The position numbers and the translations under genes are program-made. The notes beneath the pieces are model-generated. The model did not search any database and was not told the DNA's origin. It saw only the letters and a program-made list of their open reading frames with translations. 64,000 bases of DNA. Origin: an uncultured Sphingomonadales bacterium. GTDB lineage: Bacteria; Pseudomonadota; Alphaproteobacteria; Sphingomonadales; Sphingomonadaceae. Of the stretch, positions 38,500 through 47,086 are shown in pieces (positions within the stretch are counted from its first letter, which is position 1; each line of letters opens with the position of its first letter). The stretch is taken from contig CAIMDB010000008.1 of assembly GCA_903839675.1 (NCBI GenBank), positions 1-64,000 of the forward strand. The letters run 5' to 3'.

Positions 38500-39650
38500 T
38501 ATAACCTCTCGATAATCGTGACGTTGGCCTGACCGCCGCCTTCGCACATGGTCTGCAGACCATAGCGACCGCCGGTGCGTTCCAGCGCATTGAGCAAAGT
38601 GGTCATCAGGCGGGCACCGGTGGCCCCAAGCGGGTGGCCCAGCGCAATGCCGCCGCCGTGAATATTGACCTTTTCATGCGGGATGCCGAGCTCTTTCATC
38701 CATGCCATCGGCACGGAGGCGAAGGCCTCATTGCATTCAAACAGGTCGATGTCGTTGACCGTCATCCCCGCTTTTTTGAGCGCATGTTCGGTCGCTGGAA
38801 TGGGGGCAGTGAGCATCCAGACAGGATCATCGGCACGCACGGAAATATGATGCACGCGGGCGCGCGGCTTCAGACCATGCTCCTTCACCGCCCGCTCCGA
38901 CGCAACGAGGAGCGCTGCTGCCCCATCACAATTCTGACTGGAAATACCGGCGGTTATGATGCCGCCTTCCTGAACTGTACGAAGTCCGGCGAGACCTTCC
39001 ATATTGGTCTGTGGGCGGATTGTTTCGTCCCTCTCAAGCTCGGCCATCGGCGCAACTTCGGCATCGAACCAGCCATTATCCCACGCGGCCTGCGCACGAT
39101 GATGCGAGGCAACGGCAAAGGCTTCCATCTCCTCGCGCGAAAGGCCCCATTTATTGGCGATCATTTCTGCGGAGTTGATCTGATTGAGCAGCCCGTCCCC
39201 GTAGCGCGCGATCCAGCCGGGCGAGGTGTTGAAGGGGTTGGAAAAGCCATAAGGCTCCCCCGCATACATGGCCGCAGAAATCGGAATGGCGTTCATCGCC
39301 TGACTGCCGCCAGCAACGACGAGATCCTGCGTGCCGGACATCACGCCTTGCGCTGCAAAATGGAGCGCCTGCTGCGACGAGCCGCACTGCCGGTCAATCG
39401 TCGTACCGGGTACATGCTGCGGCAGACCCGCGACGAGCCAGACGGTGCGACCAATGTCTCCAGCTTGCGGCCCGATGGTATCGCAGCAACCCCAGACGAC
39501 ATCGTCAACGGCATTGGCATCGATGCCCGTCCGCGCGACCAGCGCCTTGATGGGGTGTGCGCCGAGGTCAGCCGGATGAAGGCCCGCAAGGCTGCCCTTC
39601 TTGCGGCCAATGGGGGTACGCACAGCGTCGATAATATAGGCTTCAGCCAT
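38499..39650 (-). CDS. fadA6: FadA6-like thiolase
   Basis: A 383-residue thiolase with nucleophile motif [13 protein letters not shown] near residue 90, [29 protein letters not shown] and the terminal [20 protein letters not shown]. This C-terminal segment is nearly identical to the mycobacterial FadA6 ending as I remember it. FadA6 acts in the KstR2-controlled pathway on CoA esters from the last two rings. The NEAF motif is preceded by Cys where FadA6 has Ile. It sits 8 bp after the fadE32-like gene. Confidence 0.9.
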   Translation of the reverse strand: MAEAYIIDAVRTPIGRKKGSLAGLHPADLGAHPIKALVARTGIDANAVDDVVWGCCDTIGPQAGDIGRTVWLVAGLPQHVPGTTIDRQCGSSQQALHFAAQGVMSGTQDLVVAGGSQAMNAIPISAAMYAGEPYGFSNPFNTSPGWIARYGDGLLNQINSAEMIANKWGLSREEMEAFAVASHHRAQAAWDNGWFDAEVAPMAELERDETIRPQTNMEGLAGLRTVQEGGIITAGISSQNCDGAAALLVASERAVKEHGLKPRARVHHISVRADDPVWMLTAPIPATEHALKKAGMTVNDIDLFECNEAFASVPMAWMKELGIPHEKVNIHGGGIALGHPLGATGARLMTTLLNALERTGGRYGLQTMCEGGGQANVTIIERL

Positions 39651-39658
39651 GTCAGTCC

Positions 39659-40588
39659 TTAAGCAAAGGTGTGTTCTGGGCCGATTGCGAGCGTGCCGCC
39701 CAGCACAGCGTCATCGACACGTTTCAGATGGAAGGCACGCGCTCCCCAAGCTCCGGAAAGCGCCCAGCTGCGCTTCATCCAGAAATGGAGATCAACTTCG
39801 TAAGTATAACCCATGGCACCATGCACCTGGATCGCCGTTTCGGCGGTCAGCATGGCAGCATCGGTCGCGGCAACCTTTGCGTGGCTCACGTGCACACCGG
39901 CAGATGCCCGCCCCTCCTGCAGCGCCTGTGCCGCCTGCCACACAACCGGCTTGGCAAATTCAATGCCCACAGCACAGGTCGCAAGCTGATGCTTGATCGC
40001 CTGAAATGCGCCAATCGGCTGGCCAAACTGCGTCCGGGTTTTCGCATATTCAACGGCCTGATACAGCATTGCATCGGCGAGACCGACGAGTTGCGCTGCC
40101 GACATCAATGCGCCGAGATTGAGGAGATGCGGGTCTGCATTGTCATTTGCCGAAGCGGCCAGATTGCGCATCGGATCAACGCTCTTGAGCGCTGCCCCCT
40201 CGCCATCCGCGACCCATGGATTGATCGCATGTGCCAGCGGCAGCGTTACGCGCCCCGCCGCAACATCGGGCAATTGATCCAGCTTGCCCTGCGCCAGCAG
40301 CCACGGGACACCGACAAAGGCAGTATCGACCAACGGTTCCGCCAAGCAGGCACGCCCGCATTCCGCCGCAATCAACGCTGCATCAACGAGCCCCATGCCA
40401 AGGCCGCCCTGTGCTTCAGGCACGAGCAGACCTGTCAGCCCCATGTCGACGAGCCCCTGCCAGATTGCGGGATCACGATTTCCATCGGCATCCAAACGCC
40501 GCAGCACTTCTGGTCCATGCGTCCCAGCCAGATAGTCGCGCACTGTTTCTGCCAGCGCCAACTGGTCTTCAGTCAACAACATATCCAT
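39659..40588 (-). CDS. fadE32: Acyl-CoA dehydrogenase, FadE32-like small subunit
   Basis: A 309-residue, short acyl-CoA dehydrogenase. It has N-terminal helices (TEDQLALAETVRDYL) and a strongly shortened middle beta-domain without the SEPGAGSD loop. The C-terminal domain carries YAKTRTQFGQPIGAFQAIKH and IQVHGAMGYTYEVDLHFW. It most likely forms a heteromer with the FadE31-like protein encoded just upstream, as the mycobacterial FadE31-FadE32 neighbours are thought to. The ATG at 40,588 overlaps the upstream stop (TGATG). A much longer open frame extends upstream but lies inside the FadE31-like gene. Confidence 0.86.
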   Translation of the reverse strand: MDMLLTEDQLALAETVRDYLAGTHGPEVLRRLDADGNRDPAIWQGLVDMGLTGLLVPEAQGGLGMGLVDAALIAAECGRACLAEPLVDTAFVGVPWLLAQGKLDQLPDVAAGRVTLPLAHAINPWVADGEGAALKSVDPMRNLAASANDNADPHLLNLGALMSAAQLVGLADAMLYQAVEYAKTRTQFGQPIGAFQAIKHQLATCAVGIEFAKPVVWQAAQALQEGRASAGVHVSHAKVAATDAAMLTAETAIQVHGAMGYTYEVDLHFWMKRSWALSGAWGARAFHLKRVDDAVLGGTLAIGPEHTFA

Positions 40589-41757
40589 CAGCCTGCTCCC
40601 ACGCGCGGCAGCCCGAGCATACGTTCGGCCGTGATGTTGCGCTGGACCTCGTTCGATCCGGCATAGATCGGGCCTGACAGCGAGAAGATGTACCCTTCCA
40701 GCCACTGGTTCACCGAACCGTCGTCGAAGCGCTTGAGTTCCGCATGCGCGCCCAGAAGCTGCATCGCCGTGCGGTGCATCGACCGGTCGAGTTCGGACCA
40801 GAAGATCTTGTTGAGGCTGGCTTCCGCGCCGATCTTGCCACCGGCCATGATCTTCGCGGCCACAGCATAGGTGTTGTAGGCATAAGCCTGCGCCGACATC
40901 CATGCCAGCAGCACCGCTTCACGCGCCGCCGGAGAGGCCTCTGCTTCATGCTTGCGATAGAGATCGACCAAACGCTTGGCTGTCGCCTGAAAGCGTCCGG
41001 GAGAGCGCAGCATCAGGCCGCGTTCAAAGCCCGCCGTCGCCATGGCAACGTTCCAGCCTTCGCCTTCGCCTTCGCCTGCCAGACAGTTTTCAACCGGCAC
41101 GCGGACTTCATCAAAGAAGAGTTCGGCAAAGCCTGTATCGCCATGCAATTGCCGGATCGGCCGCCGCGTGATCCCCGGCGAATTGATATCAAACAGGATG
41201 AAGGTCAGGCCCTTGTGGCGTTTGCTTTCGGGGTCTGTCCTGAACATGCCGAAGCCCCAGTCGGCGAACGCCGCGCGGCTGGACCATGTCTTCTGGCCGG
41301 TGATGACATAGTGGTCACCGTCACGGACGGCCTTGGAGGATATCGCCGCCATGTCCGAACCAGCCCCCGGTTCAGACCATGCCTGAGCCCAGATCACTTC
41401 GCCCTTGGCCATCGGCGTCAGAAAGCGCTTCTTCTGCTCTTCCGTGCCGAATTCCATGATGGTCGGGCCGAGCAGGAAGATGCCGTTCTGGTTCGCCCGA
41501 TTGGGGCCACCGGCACGGAAATACTCTTCCTCAAAAATCAGCCACTGGATCAGATCCAGCCCGCGCCCGCCATAGGCTTCGGGCCATGTCACCATGCCCC
41601 AGTTGCCGCTGGCGAGCGTGCGTTCCCATTCGACATGCTGGTCATAGCCTTCGCGGCATTCCAGCGTGACGAGCGGTTCCTTGGGCACGTGCGCCTCCAT
41701 CCATGCGCGGACTTCTACGCGGAAGGCATTTTGTTCTGGGGTGTATTCCAAATGCAT
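40588..41757 (-). CDS. fadE31: Acyl-CoA dehydrogenase, FadE31-like
   Basis: A 389-residue acyl-CoA dehydrogenase with intact flavin-loop motif WAQAWSEPGAGSDMAAI, GQKTWSSRAAFADWGFGMFR, DTGFAELFFDEV, RGLMLRSPGRF and the final GPIYAGSNEVQRNI. These match Mtb FadE31 (Rv3562) closely from memory. It is encoded in front of a truncated-type paralogue, the usual arrangement of steroid heteromeric dehydrogenases. Overlaps of one base at both ends imply tight stoichiometric coupling. Confidence 0.88.
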   Translation of the reverse strand: MHLEYTPEQNAFRVEVRAWMEAHVPKEPLVTLECREGYDQHVEWERTLASGNWGMVTWPEAYGGRGLDLIQWLIFEEEYFRAGGPNRANQNGIFLLGPTIMEFGTEEQKKRFLTPMAKGEVIWAQAWSEPGAGSDMAAISSKAVRDGDHYVITGQKTWSSRAAFADWGFGMFRTDPESKRHKGLTFILFDINSPGITRRPIRQLHGDTGFAELFFDEVRVPVENCLAGEGEGEGWNVAMATAGFERGLMLRSPGRFQATAKRLVDLYRKHEAEASPAAREAVLLAWMSAQAYAYNTYAVAAKIMAGGKIGAEASLNKIFWSELDRSMHRTAMQLLGAHAELKRFDDGSVNQWLEGYIFSLSGPIYAGSNEVQRNITAERMLGLPRVGAG

Positions 41758-42512
41758 CAGAACTTGGCGGCCTTACCCGTCTCAACAAAGGCATCGCGGG
41801 ACTTCTGTGAGTCCTCATGCATATACATTTCGAGCGTGAAGCCCTGTTCCCAGCGATAGCCGCGATCCACATCGCGCGGCTCGAGGCCGTTGAGCGCTTC
41901 TTTGGCAATCACCAGCGCCTTGCGGCTCTTCGACGCGATCAACGCACAAAAGGACTGCGCTTCCTCGATCAGCTTTTCCCGCGGGACGACCTTTTCCACA
42001 GCACCCAGGCGGTACGCTTCTTCCGCCGGGATATTGCCGCCTGTGAAGAACGCCGCGCGGACCTTGTGCAGCGGCAACATACGCGACAAATGGCTCGCCC
42101 CGCCCATGGCCCCGCGGTCCACTTCGGGGAGGGAAAAGAAGGCATCATCCGCCACAATGATTGTATCGCTGGCACCGCAAATGCCGATGCCTCCGCCGAT
42201 CACAAACTTGTGCGCTGCCACCACAACCGGCACTTCCGCGTCACGGATCGCCTTGAATGTCAGATAGTTGCCACGATTCAGGATCGTGATCCGCTCCGGA
42301 TGCGCCTGCATCTCTTTGATATCCACGCCACCGCAGAAGCCTCGCGATGTCTCGGCTGCCCGAATGAGGACGCAGTTGACCTCCGGATTGCTGGCAGCGG
42401 CCGTAATGATGGCGGGAAGGCTCATCCACGTCTCGCTATCAAACGCGTTTACGGGCGGCACGTCGAAGACGATCTCCGCAATGCGGTCACGGATCTCAAT
42501 GGTGATGGGCAT
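41757..42512 (-). CDS. echA20: EchA20-like ring-D hydrolase (crotonase fold)
   Basis: A 251-residue crotonase-family protein. FCGGVDIKEMQ, KFVIGGGIGICGASDTIIVADDA, SLPEVDRGAMGGASHLSRM and YRWEQGFTLE match the EchA20 pattern of Mtb. EchA20 hydrolyses the cyclopentanone ring D of the unsaturated CoA intermediate to give COCHEA-CoA, the substrate of IpdAB, rather than hydrating an alkene. Its neighbour ipdC (5-bp gap) supplies the preceding step in that scheme. Homology is clear; the reaction is transferred from mycobacterial work. Confidence 0.9.
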   Translation of the reverse strand: MPITIEIRDRIAEIVFDVPPVNAFDSETWMSLPAIITAAASNPEVNCVLIRAAETSRGFCGGVDIKEMQAHPERITILNRGNYLTFKAIRDAEVPVVVAAHKFVIGGGIGICGASDTIIVADDAFFSLPEVDRGAMGGASHLSRMLPLHKVRAAFFTGGNIPAEEAYRLGAVEKVVPREKLIEEAQSFCALIASKSRKALVIAKEALNGLEPRDVDRGYRWEQGFTLEMYMHEDSQKSRDAFVETGKAAKF

Positions 42513-42517
42513 GGCGT

Positions 42518-43585
42518 TCAGTTCCCTGCGGTCAGCGCGGCGATCCGCGCGCGTGCTTCGGTTTCGATGGAGGTCATGAGGTCAGCACAGCTCGGCAGGT
42601 CCTTCAAACGACCCGCGACAATGCCGGTCGCCATCAGGCCGCGCTCGGCATCGCCTGACACAACGGCGCGCTGGATCATCATCGGTGCGGCGGCCGCCAT
42701 CATGGCCTGGGCAAGCGGCATTTCACCATGCGATGTCATGCTGCGTGCGGTTGAGAGCACCTGCCCCCAACTCATGCCCGATTGGTGCTTCATCTCAAGC
42801 CCGGCTTCCATGGCGCGCGCCCACATCGCGATCTTGCCAGAGCCTTCGATCCGCTTGAGCAAGGGGTTCAAGATCATGCGCTGTGGAATGCCATCAACTT
42901 TGGTCGAAACGGCGATGTCGCCTGTCCCGGCCTTCACATAGGCGGCCTTTGGCGCTGTCGGCACCGGGCTTTCAGCGGTCATCAGGAAGCGCGTGCCCAT
43001 CGCGATGCCGGCCGCACCATAAGCCAGCGCGGACGCAAGGCCACGACCGTCCCCATATCCACCCGCCGCGACAACTGGAACGTCAACAGCATCGAGCACC
43101 TGTGGCAGGAGCACTGTCGTAGGCACAGCGCCGGTGTGTCCGCCGCCCTCGCCACCCTGAATGGTCACCATCTCGCAACCGAGTTGCACCATCTTTTCGG
43201 CATGCTTCACAGCACCCACAGTCGGAATGCAGAGGATGCCTGCATCGCGGAACCGGCCAATCATCTTGGCATCCGGACCGCGCCCGAAGCTGACCGCGCT
43301 CACACGGTCGCTGTGCTTCAAGATCAGTTCAACAATTTCCGCAGCTCCGGGCTGGAAGCTATGGAAATTTATGCCGAAATTATGTGTCGTGAGATCGCGC
43401 AGGCGGGCAATTTCTTCGCCCGCTTCCTTGGGTGTCATCACCGCACAAGCAAGAAAGCCGAACGCCCCGGCATTGCTTGAGGCTGCCACAAGCTCAGGCT
43501 TGGCGACCCAACCCATTGCGGTCTGGATCACCGGCAGGCGGCAACCCAGCCGCTTCGTCAACGCCGAGGCAAGAACGTCTGACAT
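42518..43585 (-). CDS. ipdC: IpdC-like flavin-dependent reductase (nitronate monooxygenase fold)
   Basis: A 355-residue FMN TIM-barrel protein of the 2-nitropropane dioxygenase/nitronate monooxygenase family. Diagnostic runs include TAMGWVAKPELVAASSNAGA, IQGGEGGGHTGAVPTT, AAGGYGDGRGLASALAYGAA and MGTRFLMTAESPVP. The steroid-pathway member IpdC shares these and acts on the HIC-CoA series before ring-D hydrolysis. General annotation pipelines would call it a nitronate monooxygenase, which is probably misleading in this context. It lies between the crotonase genes, with 5-bp gaps on both sides. Confidence 0.89.
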   Translation of the reverse strand: MSDVLASALTKRLGCRLPVIQTAMGWVAKPELVAASSNAGAFGFLACAVMTPKEAGEEIARLRDLTTHNFGINFHSFQPGAAEIVELILKHSDRVSAVSFGRGPDAKMIGRFRDAGILCIPTVGAVKHAEKMVQLGCEMVTIQGGEGGGHTGAVPTTVLLPQVLDAVDVPVVAAGGYGDGRGLASALAYGAAGIAMGTRFLMTAESPVPTAPKAAYVKAGTGDIAVSTKVDGIPQRMILNPLLKRIEGSGKIAMWARAMEAGLEMKHQSGMSWGQVLSTARSMTSHGEMPLAQAMMAAAAPMMIQRAVVSGDAERGLMATGIVAGRLKDLPSCADLMTSIETEARARIAALTAGN

Positions 43586-43590
43586 CAGGC

Positions 43591-44484
43591 CTATTTGGCC
43601 TCCGACTTGTTCGCCGATGCAGCCGACTTGCCGCTGACGCCGCCAATCGAGTCTCCAGTGACCAGATCATTCTGGGCATGGGCGAAGTGGTGCATGTGGA
43701 ACACGGTGTCCATCGCAGATCGTTTGCCGCGCAGTTCCTCAACATGATTGATCGACTGCTTGGTCAGCCAGTTTCCGAGGCGCCCCTGCTTGGCGAGCTT
43801 ATTGGCCCAAGCGGCTGTGGCCTCCCGCAAATCATCGCGCGGGACGACCTTGTTGACCATGCCGAAGGAATAAGCGCGTTCCGCACTCATCCGCTCACCC
43901 AGAAGCAGAAACTCCTTGGCGACGCGCGTGGGAAGTTCAAAGCCATGGGCGAAATATTCGACGCCGGGAATGCCCATCAGCGGATTGACCGGATCTTGAA
44001 AGAAGGCGTCTTCCGAGGCCACGATCAGATCGCACACCCAAGCGAGCATCAGGCCGCCTGCGATGCAGGCCCCCTGCACCATCGCAATGGTCGGCTTCGG
44101 GATGTCACGCCAACGGCGGCACATGCCCAGATATTGCTCCTGCTCACGCGTGTAGAGCAATTCGGCCGCAGGCTTGTTCGTGTGCGGCGCCAACATCAGG
44201 CGCTTGTCAAACTCATGATGAAGATCGCGGCCCGGTGTCCCGATGTCATGCCCGGCAGAGAAATGCTTGCCATTGCCGGCCAGCACGATGCAGCGCACTG
44301 CATCATCCTTCACGGCCCGGTTGAAGGCATCGTCCAGCGCATAGGTCATCTGACCGTTCTGGGCGTTGTTGAAGGCGGGCCGATCCATGGTGATCCAGGC
44401 GACGTTATCGATCACTTCATAAAGGATCGGCGTCTCTGTCTCATAATTGATGTCGACGTTCTTGGGTGTAACCAGATCGCTCAT
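43591..44484 (-). CDS. Enoyl-CoA hydratase/isomerase family protein
   Basis: A 297-residue crotonase with oxyanion-hole motifs FSAGHDIGTPG and ACIAGGLMLAWVCDLIVASE. Relative to a standard 255-265-residue crotonase it carries an N-terminal extension, an insertion after FSAGHDIG (RDLHHEFDKRLMLAPHTNKP) and a Ser/Ala/Lys-rich tail. It is unlike the EchA20-type protein. Candidate roles are hydration of the HIP-CoA propenoyl arm or the ScdY/ScdN type of step described in Comamonas. The operon position supports a steroid substrate; the exact step is open. Confidence 0.85.
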   Translation of the reverse strand: MSDLVTPKNVDINYETETPILYEVIDNVAWITMDRPAFNNAQNGQMTYALDDAFNRAVKDDAVRCIVLAGNGKHFSAGHDIGTPGRDLHHEFDKRLMLAPHTNKPAAELLYTREQEQYLGMCRRWRDIPKPTIAMVQGACIAGGLMLAWVCDLIVASEDAFFQDPVNPLMGIPGVEYFAHGFELPTRVAKEFLLLGERMSAERAYSFGMVNKVVPRDDLREATAAWANKLAKQGRLGNWLTKQSINHVEELRGKRSAMDTVFHMHHFAHAQNDLVTGDSIGGVSGKSAASANKSEAK

Positions 44485-44497
44485 GTGCAGCCTCTCC

Positions 44498-45289
44498 TCA
44501 GCTCACCCGTTGGGCGGGCGGATTGTCTTTGATCACGCTTGCCCGGATATTGTGGGGGTCAAGCTGCGCGATGATCGCGAGTGCGTCGGCATCCGGCAAG
44601 GACGTTTCGACAAGGTCGCCCTTTTCCAGCGGGAAGCCGGTTGCGGCCTGGACCTCCTGAAACGTCACGCCGGGATGCAGCGAGACGACGCGGACGGCGT
44701 TGTCTGTCCCCCCGAAATCCATAACGCAAAGGTTGGTGATGATCTTCTTCAGCGCGACGCCGCTATAATTGCCGCCAGCAATGCGCTTGGCAGGGTTGTA
44801 GCCGACGCCCGAGACCATATCGACTTCGCCTTCAACAAAGACGCGCGTTGTGTGCGATGGGAAGAAGAAGCTGTTCGGATGGTAGATGGTGTTGCCCGGG
44901 AAACCGCGAACACCAAGCATCTGCGTCTTGGGCTGTTTGTGTGTCCCGCCGAGCTGGGAGAGGTTGATCTGCCCAAAGCGGTCAATCTGCGTTGGCGTGA
45001 CCATCGCATGGCGACGCCCGGTCCACACGGCGCTATCAAAGAAGCGCGAGAATGGCAGATAACCGGCCTTCTTGCGATCATCATAGTTGCGCGGACCCAG
45101 TGGCACGGGCTGTTCAACCAGATAGCATTCGCCATCCGTCATCATCAGTTCCGGCGTGTGCGTCAGCTTGGCAAGGCCCGCCCCAAGGCGCGGCACGGGG
45201 CCAACACCGGTCGCAACGATTTCACCATTACCGCGGAAGGCTTCGGATGCTGCAAAGATGCAGAGTTCTGCGAGAGTAACGTCAGTCAT
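44498..45289 (-). CDS. ipdB: IpdB, beta subunit of the ring-C-cleaving CoA-transferase-like hydrolase
   Basis: A 263-residue family-I CoA-transferase beta-type subunit (TLAELCIFAASEAFRGNGEI, VGPVPRLGAGLAKLTHTPEL, GVGYNPAKRIAGGNY, VVSLHPGVTFQEVQAATGF). With IpdA it should form the IpdAB hydrolase that opens the cyclohexanone ring C of COCHEA-CoA, rather than transferring CoA. Its ATG overlaps the ipdA stop (ATGA), as expected for subunits. Length is close to the roughly 250 residues of characterised IpdB. ScdL2 is the Comamonas equivalent. Confidence 0.92.
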   Translation of the reverse strand: MTDVTLAELCIFAASEAFRGNGEIVATGVGPVPRLGAGLAKLTHTPELMMTDGECYLVEQPVPLGPRNYDDRKKAGYLPFSRFFDSAVWTGRRHAMVTPTQIDRFGQINLSQLGGTHKQPKTQMLGVRGFPGNTIYHPNSFFFPSHTTRVFVEGEVDMVSGVGYNPAKRIAGGNYSGVALKKIITNLCVMDFGGTDNAVRVVSLHPGVTFQEVQAATGFPLEKGDLVETSLPDADALAIIAQLDPHNIRASVIKDNPPAQRVS

Positions 45290-46167
45290 CAGAAAATCGG
45301 CAGCGGGAGAGCCGCAACCGCCTCCTTTCCGCCAATGGAATTCAAATAGTCCGCTTCAGTCGCGCCGACGAAGCGGTCGGCAACGGCAGACCAGTCGCCC
45401 GGATCCTTCGCGGCATCTGCATAGGCTTTAAAGGCCTTCATATCCCAACCATAATGCGGGGGCATCGAACTGGGGTGCGCGCCACCCGAAAGTTCAACGA
45501 CACCCGTTACGAAGCAGCGCTCGAACAGGTTGAATTGCGCATCGTCCGGATAATGGTCTTCCATGCGATCGACCAGTTCTTCGCAGCTCACATAGGTTTT
45601 CGCAGCGGCCTTGGCGAACCATTCGTCATAATAGACGTCCGGACCGAAGACCTGCACATTGCCGCGCCAGTCAGACCGGTTGACATGGATCAGGGCCGCA
45701 TCCAGCTTCAGCGCGGGCATCGCGATCAACGTCTCCCCATCGGCATAAGGCGATGTGACGGTTTTCAGGCCGCCGAGAGCCGCCAGATCGGTGCCGAGGC
45801 CAACGCGGGTCGGAAGGAATGGCAGGCCGAAAGCCGCCGCCTTCAGGCCCCATTGGAACATGCCTTCATCGACTTCCAGAACCTCAAGCTGTCCAGCCTC
45901 GCGCGCCTTGCGGAACCAAGGCTCCAACGGAATGGCGTCCAAGGACACAAAGGCGAAGACAACCTTCTTCACCTTGCCCGCTGCGCACAGCATCCCGACA
46001 TCAGCGCCACCATAAGCGACGATGGTGAGGTCCTTCAGGTTGGACCGGAGAAGTTCGCGCACCAGCGCCATCGGTTTGCGCCGTGGGCCCCAGCCACCAA
46101 TCCCGATGGTCATTCCATCAGAGAGTTGGGCGACGATGTCCGCCGCCGTCATACGTTTGTCGAGCAT
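45289..46167 (-). CDS. ipdA: IpdA, alpha subunit of the ring-C-cleaving hydrolase
   Basis: The ATG at 46,167, which overlaps the hsaC stop by one base, gives exactly 292 residues, the length I recall for Mtb IpdA. A longer open frame would add 13 residues from inside hsaC and was rejected. Matches include DGMTIGIGGWGPRRKPMALV, TIVAYGGADVGMLCAAGKVK, FVSLDAIP and LKLDAALIHVN. The conserved VDEGM glutamate (Glu101) corresponds to the catalytic glutamate described for IpdA. With IpdB it hydrolyses COCHEA-CoA (ring C). ScdL1 is the Comamonas equivalent. Confidence 0.93.
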   Translation of the reverse strand: MLDKRMTAADIVAQLSDGMTIGIGGWGPRRKPMALVRELLRSNLKDLTIVAYGGADVGMLCAAGKVKKVVFAFVSLDAIPLEPWFRKAREAGQLEVLEVDEGMFQWGLKAAAFGLPFLPTRVGLGTDLAALGGLKTVTSPYADGETLIAMPALKLDAALIHVNRSDWRGNVQVFGPDVYYDEWFAKAAAKTYVSCEELVDRMEDHYPDDAQFNLFERCFVTGVVELSGGAHPSSMPPHYGWDMKAFKAYADAAKDPGDWSAVADRFVGATEADYLNSIGGKEAVAALPLPIF

Positions 46168-47081
46168 TAGGATTGAGCTTCCTTCATGGCCTTCTGCCAG
46201 GCCCATTCGTGCCCCCAGATGCTGATGCCTTCATGACGCGTTGTGACCCAGGCGTCAGGATCAATCACAAGGCTGTCATACCCGATTTCCATGTCGAACC
46301 CGCCGGGTGTCTGGACATAAAAGCCGGTCGTCTCGTCATTATAGTGGCGTCCGAGCGTCGCCGATTCCGGATAGCCAAGCTGCTTCATTCGGTCATGCGC
46401 TTTCCCGACCTCGATGAGGTTCGGATATTCAAGCATGATGTGCACGGCACCCGATGGCGGAACCGGCCCTTCCCCAAAGGCGATGCTGTGATGGCGACCA
46501 TTGTCGGCATGGAGGAAGGCAAAGCCCATCGATGGCCCATCCGGACCAAAGAGGTTGAAGCGCGGCATGTCTGAAGGTCGGAAGCCAATGACGTCGCAGT
46601 AAAAGGCAACGGTCGCGTCAAAATCCGGCGCAGAGAAAACCGCATGCCCCATGCCCATCTCACCGGTTATGAAGTGGGAAACACCTTGAGGAGAGACGAA
46701 GGGCGCGTCGGTGACGCTGTCTCCAAAATAGAATTCAAGGCCATTGCCGGCAGGGTCGCTTGTGCGGAAACCCTGCTCAACGCCGCGCAGCGCGGCCATA
46801 TCCGTCGACATCTGCTCAACAGGACGACCAGCCGCAGCGATGGCCGAGGCCAGAGCATCGAGCGTTGCCGCATCAGCAACTTCATAGCCTGCCGCCGCAA
46901 ACCACTCGCGCGCGGACGGCTCAAGGCGAAACCGGAACGGCCGTTGGTCAATCCGATACTGCGCAGCGCCGTCTGCAGCATCGTCTGCCCGCATGACACC
47001 CGCGACCTGAGTCAGAAATTCATCCCATTTTTCAGGTTGTGCCGTCTCTATAACGACATAGCCAAGCGCCTTTACGCCCAT
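46167..47081 (-). CDS. hsaC: HsaC/TesB-like extradiol (meta-cleavage) dioxygenase
   Basis: A 304-residue type-I extradiol dioxygenase with two VOC modules. The iron ligands are His146 (GEMGMGHAVFS), His214 (GAVHIMLEY) and Glu265 (TPGGFDMEIGYD), one residue or less from the HsaC positions. VSPQGVSHFITGE, SATLGRHYND and the C-terminal WVTTRHEGISIWGHEW are also HsaC-like. It would cleave the aromatised ring A of 3,4-DHSA. It is transcribed leftward with the C/D-ring genes, while hsaA and hsaD are on the rightward operon, an unusual split. Confidence 0.92.
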   Translation of the reverse strand: MGVKALGYVVIETAQPEKWDEFLTQVAGVMRADDAADGAAQYRIDQRPFRFRLEPSAREWFAAAGYEVADAATLDALASAIAAAGRPVEQMSTDMAALRGVEQGFRTSDPAGNGLEFYFGDSVTDAPFVSPQGVSHFITGEMGMGHAVFSAPDFDATVAFYCDVIGFRPSDMPRFNLFGPDGPSMGFAFLHADNGRHHSIAFGEGPVPPSGAVHIMLEYPNLIEVGKAHDRMKQLGYPESATLGRHYNDETTGFYVQTPGGFDMEIGYDSLVIDPDAWVTTRHEGISIWGHEWAWQKAMKEAQS

Positions 47082-47086
47082 CGGCC

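Noticed and set aside
40589-40903. Upstream extension of the FadE32-like gene
   Set aside because: The frame extends about 100 codons into the FadE31-like gene with non-family sequence; the TGATG junction marks the true start.
42518-43585. Annotation as nitronate monooxygenase
   Set aside because: The fold family is right, but the IpdC-specific runs and operon context point to the steroid-pathway reductase.
44498-46167. Annotation as an acetoacetate or glutaconate CoA-transferase pair
   Set aside because: Subunit lengths, DEG glutamate context and neighbours fit IpdAB, a ring hydrolase with the same fold.
46168-46206. 13-residue extension of ipdA
   Set aside because: It lies inside hsaC, and the ATG at 46,167 gives the exact family length.
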